Origin: VMCP01 sp964527775
GTDB taxonomy: Bacteria > Bacteroidota > Bacteroidia > NS11-12g > UBA955
Length of the DNA stretch: 46,133 nucleotides
Assembly (NCBI GenBank): GCA_964527775.1
Contig: CAZGQS010000016.1
Coordinates: forward strand, 1-46,133
Direction of reading: 5' to 3'
Of the stretch, positions 40,058-46,133 are shown one piece after another; positions within the stretch are counted from its first letter, which is position 1; the number at the start of each line of letters is the position of its first letter. Below the pieces are notes generated by a model. It was not told the DNA's origin and did not search any database. It worked only from the letters and a program-made list of their open reading frames with translations. Position numbers and translations under genes: made by a program.

Positions 40058-41173
40058 ATGAATGAGTCCATTAAATTAAAAGACATCATCAATGTGATTG
40101 AGCATTTGGCCCCGCCACAGTTGCAAGAAAACTACGATAATTCAGGTTTAATTGTTGGCTCAGAAGATTCATTGATTCATAAAGCATTGATTTCCCTTGA
40201 TTGTACCGAGGAAGTCATTCAAGAGGCAATAAATACGGGTTGTAATCTCGTAATTGCACATCATCCCATCGTTTTTAGTGGAATCAAAAAGCTTACTGGG
40301 AAAAGTTACGTTGAGCGCACTGTGATAAAAGCCATAAAAAACGATATTGCTATTTATGCGTGCCATACGAACCTTGATAATGTACTTCATCAAGGAGTGA
40401 ATAAAAAAATTGCTGATAAACTTGGATTGCAGCAGTGCAGCATCCTACTTCCCAAAGAGAATACCCTTCTTAAACTAGGTGTTTTCATACCTAAATCTCA
40501 TTTTAGTCAGGTACAAGAAGCTCTGTTTTTAGCTGGCGCTGGACAAATTGGTAATTACAGGGATTGTGGATTTTCTTTCGAGGGACTTGGGACGTTTACA
40601 CCCACTCAAGGGGCCAATCCATACTCAGGTGAATTGGGAAAGAAAAGTGAAGAGACCGAAACTCGACTAGAAGTTGTAGTTCCAACTTACTTGAAAAATC
40701 AAGTATTAAATGCCATGTTTCAAGCGCATCCCTACGAAGAAGTCGCTTATGATTTAACCCAATTGGTCAATGCTCGAAATGATTTGGGCTCGGGTTTGGT
40801 GGGATATCTTCCAGAAGAAATGGATTTTAACCACTGGATACAACACCTGAAAATCAGTATGGAAATTGACCAATTTAAAGTGACCCGACTGAAAGATGGA
40901 ATAAAGACATTCAAAAAAATTGGTGTTTGTGGTGGAGCAGGTTCTTTCCTAATCAAACAAGCTCGGTCTATGGGGTGCGATGCATTTGTATCAGCAGATA
41001 TAAAGTATCATGAATTTTTCGATGGGGAAGGGGAGTTGCTCATCTGCGATATTGGCCATTATGAATCGGAAAAATACACTTCAGAGATATTCAAAGAAAT
41101 TTTATCAGAAAAATTTCCTAAATTTGCAATCCTTTTTGCACAAATTATAACCAACCCGGTATATTATATTTAG
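40058..41173 (+). CDS. Nif3-like dinuclear metal centre protein
   Basis: 371 aa. Metal-binding motifs: VIAHHPIVFSG, YACHTNLDN, and near the end SADIKYHEFFD with DIGHYESE. An insert of about 100 residues (about 130-235), including VVVPTYLKNQVLNAM and HPYEEVAYDL, is the extra domain of the YqfO/Bacteroidota type, related in fold to CutA/PII. Nif3 proteins form hexamers with two metals per site; GTP cyclohydrolase-like activity has been proposed for some. It is paired with a zinc-ribbon gene 3 bp downstream. Confidence 0.92.
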   Translation: MNESIKLKDIINVIEHLAPPQLQENYDNSGLIVGSEDSLIHKALISLDCTEEVIQEAINTGCNLVIAHHPIVFSGIKKLTGKSYVERTVIKAIKNDIAIYACHTNLDNVLHQGVNKKIADKLGLQQCSILLPKENTLLKLGVFIPKSHFSQVQEALFLAGAGQIGNYRDCGFSFEGLGTFTPTQGANPYSGELGKKSEETETRLEVVVPTYLKNQVLNAMFQAHPYEEVAYDLTQLVNARNDLGSGLVGYLPEEMDFNHWIQHLKISMEIDQFKVTRLKDGIKTFKKIGVCGGAGSFLIKQARSMGCDAFVSADIKYHEFFDGEGELLICDIGHYESEKYTSEIFKEILSEKFPKFAILFAQIITNPVYYI

Positions 41174-41176
41174 AAT

Positions 41177-41971
41177 ATGGATGTTAGCGTAGAAAAAAAA
41201 TTGCACGACCTTTGGAAGTTGCAACAAATCGACAGCAAGATAGACAATATCAAAGCGGTAATGGGCGAATTGCCTATGGAAGTAGCCGATTTGGAAGACG
41301 ATATCGCTGGACTTGAAACCCGCGTTCAACACATCGAGGAGGAAGTTTCAAGCTTAAATGCTGAAATCTCTAACAAGAAAAATGCGATCAAAGATTTTCA
41401 GGCAGCCATATCTAAGTATGACGAGCAGTTAAATCTTATCAAAAATAATCGTGAATTTGAAGCTATCGATAAAGAAAAAGAGATCGCAGGTCTTGAAATC
41501 TTGTCGGCAGAAAAGAAAATTCGTGACTTTGGTAAATTGATAGAAAGTAAAACAGAAATTCTCACTTCAACTCAACAAACACTTGATAAGCGCAAAGCTG
41601 ATTTAGTGTTCAAACGCGCCGAGTTAGATGAAATCATTAAAGAGAACGAAGAAGAAATTCTTAAGCTAGAAAAAGATCGTGAAGCTGCTTCTAAGAAGTT
41701 AGATGATCGTTATTTTAGAGCATATCACAGAATTCGTGAGAACATGAAGAATGGTTTGGCGGTTGCCCCCATTATGCGTGGTTCTTGTGGAGGATGTTTC
41801 AGTAAAATCCCTTCTCAACGTCAAAGCGAAATTCGCGCTCACATCAAAGTAACTGATTGTGAACATTGCGGACGTATCTTGGTTGACCAAACTATTTCCG
41901 GTATTGCCGCTAAGGAAGAGGAAAAAGAGGTTAAAACCACTCGTCGCAAAATGCGATTGACTACCAAATAA
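41177..41971 (+). CDS. Coiled-coil protein with C4 zinc ribbon
   Basis: 264 aa. Residues about 5-185 form a long antiparallel coiled coil (VADLEDDIAGLETRV, EAIDKEKEIAGLEILS). A zinc ribbon follows, with Cys204, Cys207, Cys228 and Cys231 (GSCGGC, DCEHCG), and a basic tail. This is the CT398/zf-RING_7-like family, thought to bind nucleic acid or ribosomes. The pairing with Nif3 (3 bp apart) is frequent in Bacteroidota and other bacteria. The function is not established. Repeat array R5 begins 20 bp after its stop. Confidence 0.9.
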   Translation: MDVSVEKKLHDLWKLQQIDSKIDNIKAVMGELPMEVADLEDDIAGLETRVQHIEEEVSSLNAEISNKKNAIKDFQAAISKYDEQLNLIKNNREFEAIDKEKEIAGLEILSAEKKIRDFGKLIESKTEILTSTQQTLDKRKADLVFKRAELDEIIKENEEEILKLEKDREAASKKLDDRYFRAYHRIRENMKNGLAVAPIMRGSCGGCFSKIPSQRQSEIRAHIKVTDCEHCGRILVDQTISGIAAKEEEKEVKTTRRKMRLTTK

Positions 41972-41991
41972 TTATTTCGCTTCGCGCAAGC

Positions 41992-42117
41992 TTTAGTTGA
42001 GGGTTTAGAGCTGAGAGCTGAGAGCTGAGAGTCGAAAGCCTAAACTCTAAACTCTAAACTCTAAACACGGCTGATCACCGATCACCGATCACCGGTCACC
42101 GATTACCGATCACCGAA
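41992..42117. repeat. Heptamer repeat array R5
   Basis: Eighteen in-phase 7-nt words (126 bp): GAGAGCT, TAAACTC (3 times), TAAACAC, GGCTGAT, CACCGAT and variants. A 39-bp part (42037-42075) is identical to R1 (26111-26149). It reaches within 1 nt of the panB stop and lies between convergent genes. Confidence 0.9.
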
Positions 42118-42118
42118 A

Positions 42119-42934
42119 TCAATAACTCTCCTTATCGCTGGGGAAATCTGTGCTCTTTACGTCTGAAATGTAGTTTTCTACTGCGCCTTTGATGTCATCG
42201 TATAGGTTGAGATATCTGCGTAAAAAACGTGGGTTGAATTGGTTGTTGATGCCCAGCATGTCGTGAAGAACCAATACCTGGCCGTCAACACCGTTTCCAG
42301 CGCCAATACCAATGACGGGGATTTGCAAGTTTTCAGCAACTTTCGTGGCTAAGTGGGCAGGAATTTTTTCAAGTACAATGGCAAAACATCCTGCTTCCTC
42401 GAGTTTTTTACTGTCGCTGATTAGTTTGTCTGCTTCTTCGTCTTCGGTGGCTCTAACTGTGTAGGTTCCAAATTTATAGATGCTTTGTGGGGTTAAACCT
42501 AAATGCCCCATCACAGGCACTCCTGCCGTTAATATTCGCTTGACGCTCTCAAGGATTTCTTCGCCGCCTTCCATTTTTATGGCATGAGCACCGCTCTCTT
42601 TCATGATGCGGATGGCTGAATTTAATGCCTCTTTTGAATTTCCTTGATAACTTCCAAAGGGTAGGTCTACAACAACCAATGCGCGATCTACACCTCTCAC
42701 TACGCTGCTGGCGTGATAAATCATTTGATCTAAAGTGATGGGAAGCGTGGTCTCATGTCCGGCCATTACATTCGATGCTGAATCTCCAACCAAAATGGCG
42801 TCAATTCCTGCGGCATCTACGATTTTTGCAAGTGAATAGTCATAGGATGTGAGCATCGATATTTTTTCGCCTCTTTGTTTCATTTCCATCAAAGAGTGAG
42901 TGGTGATCTTTTTGAATTCTTTATGTACTGACAT
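42119..42934 (-). CDS. panB: 3-methyl-2-oxobutanoate hydroxymethyltransferase
   Basis: 271 aa. The TIM-barrel motifs are YDYSLAKIVDAAGIDAILVGDS, VVVDLPFGSYQ, IKMEGGEE, VMGHLGLTPQS and the late IGIGAGNGVDGQVLVLHDMLG. It makes ketopantoate in pantothenate/CoA synthesis. The -7 box CAACTTTG at 42948-42955 is one base off consensus and 13 nt upstream. Other pan genes are not here. Confidence 0.96.
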   Translation of the reverse strand: MSVHKEFKKITTHSLMEMKQRGEKISMLTSYDYSLAKIVDAAGIDAILVGDSASNVMAGHETTLPITLDQMIYHASSVVRGVDRALVVVDLPFGSYQGNSKEALNSAIRIMKESGAHAIKMEGGEEILESVKRILTAGVPVMGHLGLTPQSIYKFGTYTVRATEDEEADKLISDSKKLEEAGCFAIVLEKIPAHLATKVAENLQIPVIGIGAGNGVDGQVLVLHDMLGINNQFNPRFLRRYLNLYDDIKGAVENYISDVKSTDFPSDKESY

Positions 42935-42947
42935 GATGAATGTGCTA

Positions 42948-42955
42948 CAAAGTTG
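42948..42955 (-). promoter_or_regulatory. Near-consensus -7 box (CAACTTTG) for panB
   Basis: One mismatch from TAnnTTTG, on the minus strand, 13 nt before the panB ATG. Confidence 0.35.
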
Positions 42956-42997
42956 GTATTATTTTGGTCATCTCGAAATAAGTCGGTGATATTTTTT

Positions 42998-43005
42998 TAA
43001 CTTTG
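42998..43005 (+). promoter_or_regulatory. -7 box (TAACTTTG) for the DUF4249-like lipoprotein
   Basis: Exact TAnnTTTG match ending 9 nt before the ATG at 43015. It overlaps an in-frame TTG at 43003, which is therefore not the start. Confidence 0.6.
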
Positions 43006-43014
43006 AGGTTCTTT

Positions 43015-44001
43015 ATGAATTGGATCTCGAGGGTTTTATTGGGTTTGACACTTATTTTTATCAGCAGTTGTGACAACGAAGTTGATATTAATGCCGATTG
43101 GAAAGAAACCATTGTTGTTTACGGATTGATTAATCCTAACGATTCTGTTCAATACATAAAAGTGAATAAAGCTTTTCTCAATGAGAATATTAGCGCTTTG
43201 GTTGCAGCCAAGGAGGCAGATAGTCTTTACATCAAGTCTGTAGAGGTGAAGTTGATTGAGATTTATACGGGTGCCGAGTATACTTTGACCAGAGTAAATA
43301 AACTTCCCAAGGATTCTGGTATTTTCAATAACTCAACTAATTATCTTTATCAAACAACGGCTAAAATTGCCGAAAATCAACCCTATAAACTGGTTGTTAA
43401 GAGCTTAGAGACGGGTAATTCTGTTGAAGCAGTTACTTGGACCGTAGGACGGACACGCATTGAAGCACCTTTTAGAACATCTAATCCCCAATTTTCATTG
43501 GGTACAGAATTTATAACCATTTCGTATGTTCCTGCGGCTAATTCCTATGCGTACGACATTAAATTCTATGTTCAGGTAGATGAATTTAGAGCCAAAGACA
43601 CGGGATTTTTAGGTACGAAGAATTTAAAATGGAACGTCATTACCAATTTCCCGGTGCCCAGAAGCAATGGGGGCGTTGCACCAACCATCATTCATAAAAT
43701 TGAGAGAGAGAGTCTTTTGCAATTTCTTTCTACCCAGTTAGATTCTGTGCCAACCATTTCACGCAGAATTAAATCTGTGGGTATTGAGTTTTATGCCGGA
43801 AATCAAACGTTGGTTGATTATATATCGGTAAACGAGCCGTCTATTGGTATTGTGCAGAAACAGGCGGAGTATTCAAATGTTTTTGGTGGATTTGGACTTT
43901 TTGCTTCGAGGAGCACTCAATCTATCATGAATGTGCCGGTAGATCCCACATCCATAGGTATATTGAAAGTAAATAAGTGGACCAGATACCTGAATTTTTA
44001 G
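43015..44001 (+). CDS. DUF4249-like lipoprotein
   Basis: 328 aa from the ATG at 43015. NWISRVLLGLTLIFISSCDN is a lipoprotein signal with the lipid-accepting Cys. The start of the mature part (WKETIVVYGLINPNDSVQYIKVNKAF) and the size fit DUF4249, a Bacteroidota envelope family of unknown function, often found near TonB-dependent transporters. No such transporter gene is adjacent here. The family assignment is from memory of the pattern and only moderately sure. Confidence 0.65.
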   Translation: MNWISRVLLGLTLIFISSCDNEVDINADWKETIVVYGLINPNDSVQYIKVNKAFLNENISALVAAKEADSLYIKSVEVKLIEIYTGAEYTLTRVNKLPKDSGIFNNSTNYLYQTTAKIAENQPYKLVVKSLETGNSVEAVTWTVGRTRIEAPFRTSNPQFSLGTEFITISYVPAANSYAYDIKFYVQVDEFRAKDTGFLGTKNLKWNVITNFPVPRSNGGVAPTIIHKIERESLLQFLSTQLDSVPTISRRIKSVGIEFYAGNQTLVDYISVNEPSIGIVQKQAEYSNVFGGFGLFASRSTQSIMNVPVDPTSIGILKVNKWTRYLNF

Positions 44002-44103
44002 GTTCGGAATCAGACAAGTTAGCAGATTCTTTTGTTTGTGTTGGATGTTTTGTCATTAAAGCGATTAAACGTCCCCCGAAAAACTGACAAATCGACATAA
44101 AAA

Positions 44104-44126
44104 GCCAATTGGCATTGCCTTTGATA
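44104..44126 (+). promoter_or_regulatory. Candidate regulatory region of dnaK: palindrome plus sigma-54-like element
   Basis: TTGGCATTGCCTTTGATA (44109-44126) keeps the GG-N10-GA spacing of the two elements at 30094 and 33496, with the start site expected near 44135. A perfect 10-bp palindrome GCCAATTGGC (44104-44113) overlaps its -24 part. No CIRCE element is seen. The match is weaker than for the other two. Confidence 0.4.
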
Positions 44127-44152
44127 GGTATGATGCAAAGAAAAACAGCATC

Positions 44153-46069
44153 ATGAGTAAAATAATTGGAATCGACTTAGGTACTACAAACAGCTGCGTT
44201 GCAGTGTTGGAAGGTAACGAACCTGTGGTAATTGCAAACAGCGAAGGGCGTAGAACAACCCCATCCATTATTGCTTTTTTAGATAATGGAAACGGAGAGC
44301 GTAAGGTAGGAGATCCGGCAAAACGCCAGGCCATCACCAACCCCAAAAATACGATCAATTCAATCAAGCGTTTCATGGGAGAGCAGTATTCAAAAATGAC
44401 CAAAGAAATTGGTCGTGTTCCCTATGAGGTGGTAAAAGGTGACAATGACACTCCACGTGTTAAAATTGGAGATCGCACATACACACCTCAAGAATTAAGT
44501 GCTATGGTTCTTCAAAAGATGAAGAAAACAGCCGAAGATTATCTTGGACAAGAAGTGACTCGCGCGGTAATTACTGTGCCTGCATATTTCAATGACGCAC
44601 AACGCCAAGCAACCAAAGAAGCAGGTGAAATTGCGGGTTTGAAAGTGGAGCGTATTGTAAATGAACCTACGGCTGCTGCATTAGCATACGGTTTAGATAA
44701 AACAGATCGCGACATTAAAATTGCGGTTTACGACTTGGGCGGCGGAACCTTTGACGTATCGGTATTGGAATTGGGAGACGGTGTATTTGAAGTTAAATCA
44801 ACCAACGGTGATACTCACTTAGGTGGTGATGACTTCGATCAGGTTTTGATTGACTGGATGGCCGATGAGTTCAAATCTGAAGAGAATATTGACCTGCGCA
44901 AAGACGCTATGGCTTTGCAACGTTTGAAAGAAGCTGCTGAAAAAGCAAAAATTGAATTGTCAAGCAGCACAGAAACCGATATCAATTTGCCATACATTAC
45001 AGCAGTTGATGGAGTTCCAAAACACTTGGTTCGCAAGTTGACTCGTGCAAAGTTTGAGCAATTGGCTGATAGTTTAATTAAGCGCACTTTAGAGCCTTGC
45101 AAAGCGGCTTTAAGAGATGCAGGTATGACTTCAAGCGATATTGACGAAGTAATTTTGGTAGGTGGTTCTACCCGAATACCCGCAATTCAAGAATTGGTAA
45201 AAGAGTTCTTCGGTAAATTGCCTTCAAAAGGAGTTAATCCTGATGAGGTAGTAGCGGTAGGTGCAGCTATTCAAGGCGGTGTTTTGACTGGTGAAGTTAA
45301 AGACGTTGTATTGTTAGACGTAACTCCATTGAGCTTGGGTATTGAAACCATGGGCGGCGTTATGACCAAAATGATTGAGTCGAACACGACCATTCCAACC
45401 AAAAAGTCTGAGGTTTTCAGCACAGCTGCAGATAATCAGCCATCGGTTGAGATTCACGTTTTACAAGGTGAGCGTTCAATGGCGGCTGACAATAAAACCA
45501 TCGGTAGATTTATTTTGGACGGAATTCCTCCATCTCCACGCGGAGTGCCACAGGTAGAAGTAACTTTTGATATTGATGCAAACGGTATTTTGAACGTTTA
45601 CGCGAAAGATAAAGCCACTGGAAAAGAACAAAAGATCCGTATTGAAGCAAGTTCTGGTTTGAGTAAAGAAGACATTGAGCGTATGAAGAATGAAGCAGAA
45701 GCAAATGCTGAAGCCGACAGACAGAGAAAAGAAGAAGTAGACAAGTTCAATGCTGCTGATAGCTTGGTATTCCAAACTGAGAAGCAATTAAAAGAATACG
45801 GTGAGAAGATTCCAGCAGATAAAAAAGCTCCAATTGAAGATGCTTTAGGCAAATTGAAAGAGGCAATTTTATCCAAGAACATGGCAGATATTGAAGCTCA
45901 CACAGCTACATTGAACACTGCTTGGCAAGCTGCAAGCGAAGATTTGTATAAGGCAACACAAGGTGATGCCAATGCAGGTGGAGCTGATGCTGGGGCAGAT
46001 GCCAACGCTGGAGGTTCATCTGGAAAAGCTGACGAAGTTCAAGATGTTGACTTCGAAGAGGTCAAATAA
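44153..46069 (+). CDS. dnaK: Chaperone DnaK (Hsp70)
   Basis: 638 aa, full length. The actin-like ATPase domain begins IIGIDLGTTNSCVAV and includes AYFNDAQRQATKEAG, YDLGGGTFDVSVL and ILVGGSTRIPAIQ. The substrate-binding domain follows (DVTPLSLGIET). The tail is Gly/Ala/Asn/Asp-rich and ends in the usual DEVQDVDFEEVK. It folds proteins with DnaJ and GrpE, whose genes are not in the window. It is a single-gene transcript with a strong terminator. Confidence 0.99.
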   Translation: MSKIIGIDLGTTNSCVAVLEGNEPVVIANSEGRRTTPSIIAFLDNGNGERKVGDPAKRQAITNPKNTINSIKRFMGEQYSKMTKEIGRVPYEVVKGDNDTPRVKIGDRTYTPQELSAMVLQKMKKTAEDYLGQEVTRAVITVPAYFNDAQRQATKEAGEIAGLKVERIVNEPTAAALAYGLDKTDRDIKIAVYDLGGGTFDVSVLELGDGVFEVKSTNGDTHLGGDDFDQVLIDWMADEFKSEENIDLRKDAMALQRLKEAAEKAKIELSSSTETDINLPYITAVDGVPKHLVRKLTRAKFEQLADSLIKRTLEPCKAALRDAGMTSSDIDEVILVGGSTRIPAIQELVKEFFGKLPSKGVNPDEVVAVGAAIQGGVLTGEVKDVVLLDVTPLSLGIETMGGVMTKMIESNTTIPTKKSEVFSTAADNQPSVEIHVLQGERSMAADNKTIGRFILDGIPPSPRGVPQVEVTFDIDANGILNVYAKDKATGKEQKIRIEASSGLSKEDIERMKNEAEANAEADRQRKEEVDKFNAADSLVFQTEKQLKEYGEKIPADKKAPIEDALGKLKEAILSKNMADIEAHTATLNTAWQAASEDLYKATQGDANAGGADAGADANAGGSSGKADEVQDVDFEEVK

Positions 46070-46097
46070 TTGATTGTTTGTTTTAATAAAATGGTGG

Positions 46098-46124
46098 AAG
46101 CCTCCGGAAACGGAGGCTTTTTTT
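46098..46124 (+). terminator. Intrinsic terminator of dnaK
   Basis: A 9-bp GC-rich stem (46098-46106 with 46111-46119) closes a GAAA tetraloop and is followed by a T tract. Confidence 0.92.
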
Positions 46125-46133
46125 GTATTAGCT

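Noticed and set aside
44002..44152. CIRCE operator before dnaK
   Set aside because: I see no TTAGCACTC-N9-GAGTGCTAA-type repeat there.
45375..45882. Antisense and out-of-frame open frames within dnaK
   Set aside because: They are shadows of a strongly conserved gene, with no promoter or recognisable product.

Overview
The window reads as chromosomal DNA of a Bacteroidota bacterium, most likely Flavobacteriales (Cryomorphaceae-like at a guess). The evidence is AT-rich DNA, many genes preceded by the Bacteroidota -7 box TAnnTTTG with no obvious Shine-Dalgarno, a PorT-like type IX secretion protein, an atpD-atpC pair apart from other ATP synthase genes, a Bacteroidota-type fused lycopene cyclase, MenG/UbiE, and Bacteroidota gene pairs such as ubiE-porT and Nif3/zinc-ribbon. 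I see no phage, transposon, CRISPR array, tRNA or rRNA. The region is mostly housekeeping with a few unusual elements.

Layout. 1-4.3 kb: MCE-domain protein; on the minus strand atpD-atpC, a terminator, then an ECF sigma factor abutting a lycopene cyclase gene. 4.3-9.8 kb: yidC, dprA, lepA and a phosphopantetheinyl transferase. 9.8-12.2 kb: WD40 protein, an envelope protein and dcd. 12.2-15.9 kb: a minus-strand operon rpsP-rimM-trmD-exonuclease-rluA type-ykgJ type. 16.1-19.8 kb: a three-gene two-component locus (LuxR-type regulator, a 7TM kinase with a degenerate ATPase domain, a lipoprotein-like 7TMR-DISM kinase). 19.8-25.9 kb: UvrD/PcrA helicase, PhoR-like kinase, glyS-pgk. 25.9-29.5 kb: small hypothetical gene between two repeat arrays, corA, a TM2 lipoprotein-DUF2752 pair and a Dpm1-like glycosyltransferase. 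29.6-34 kb: gmhB-like phosphatase, TlpA-like thioredoxin, hisS-hutH and a small secreted protein. 34.3-38.6 kb: engB, ubiE-porT-tgt-lptF/G type. 38.7-46.1 kb: rlmI-type methyltransferase, Nif3-zinc ribbon, panB, a DUF4249-like lipoprotein and dnaK.

The most notable features are: (1) the two-component locus at 16078-19835, where one of two paired 7TM kinases has lost its ATP-binding boxes but kept its histidine; (2) five intergenic arrays made of changing heptanucleotide words that hold a 7-nt phase, four of them between convergent genes, with shared words and a 39-bp identical stretch in two of them; (3) sigma-54-like GG-N10-GA promoter candidates before the thioredoxin, the small secreted protein and dnaK; (4) about half a dozen genes whose -7 box ends only 4-7 nt before the start codon, suggesting leaderless mRNAs; (5) a perfect 15-bp terminator-shaped hairpin inside the DUF2752 coding region; (6) a Tgt lacking the usual zinc cysteines. 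All calls come from reading the sequence and from family knowledge; no searches were run.
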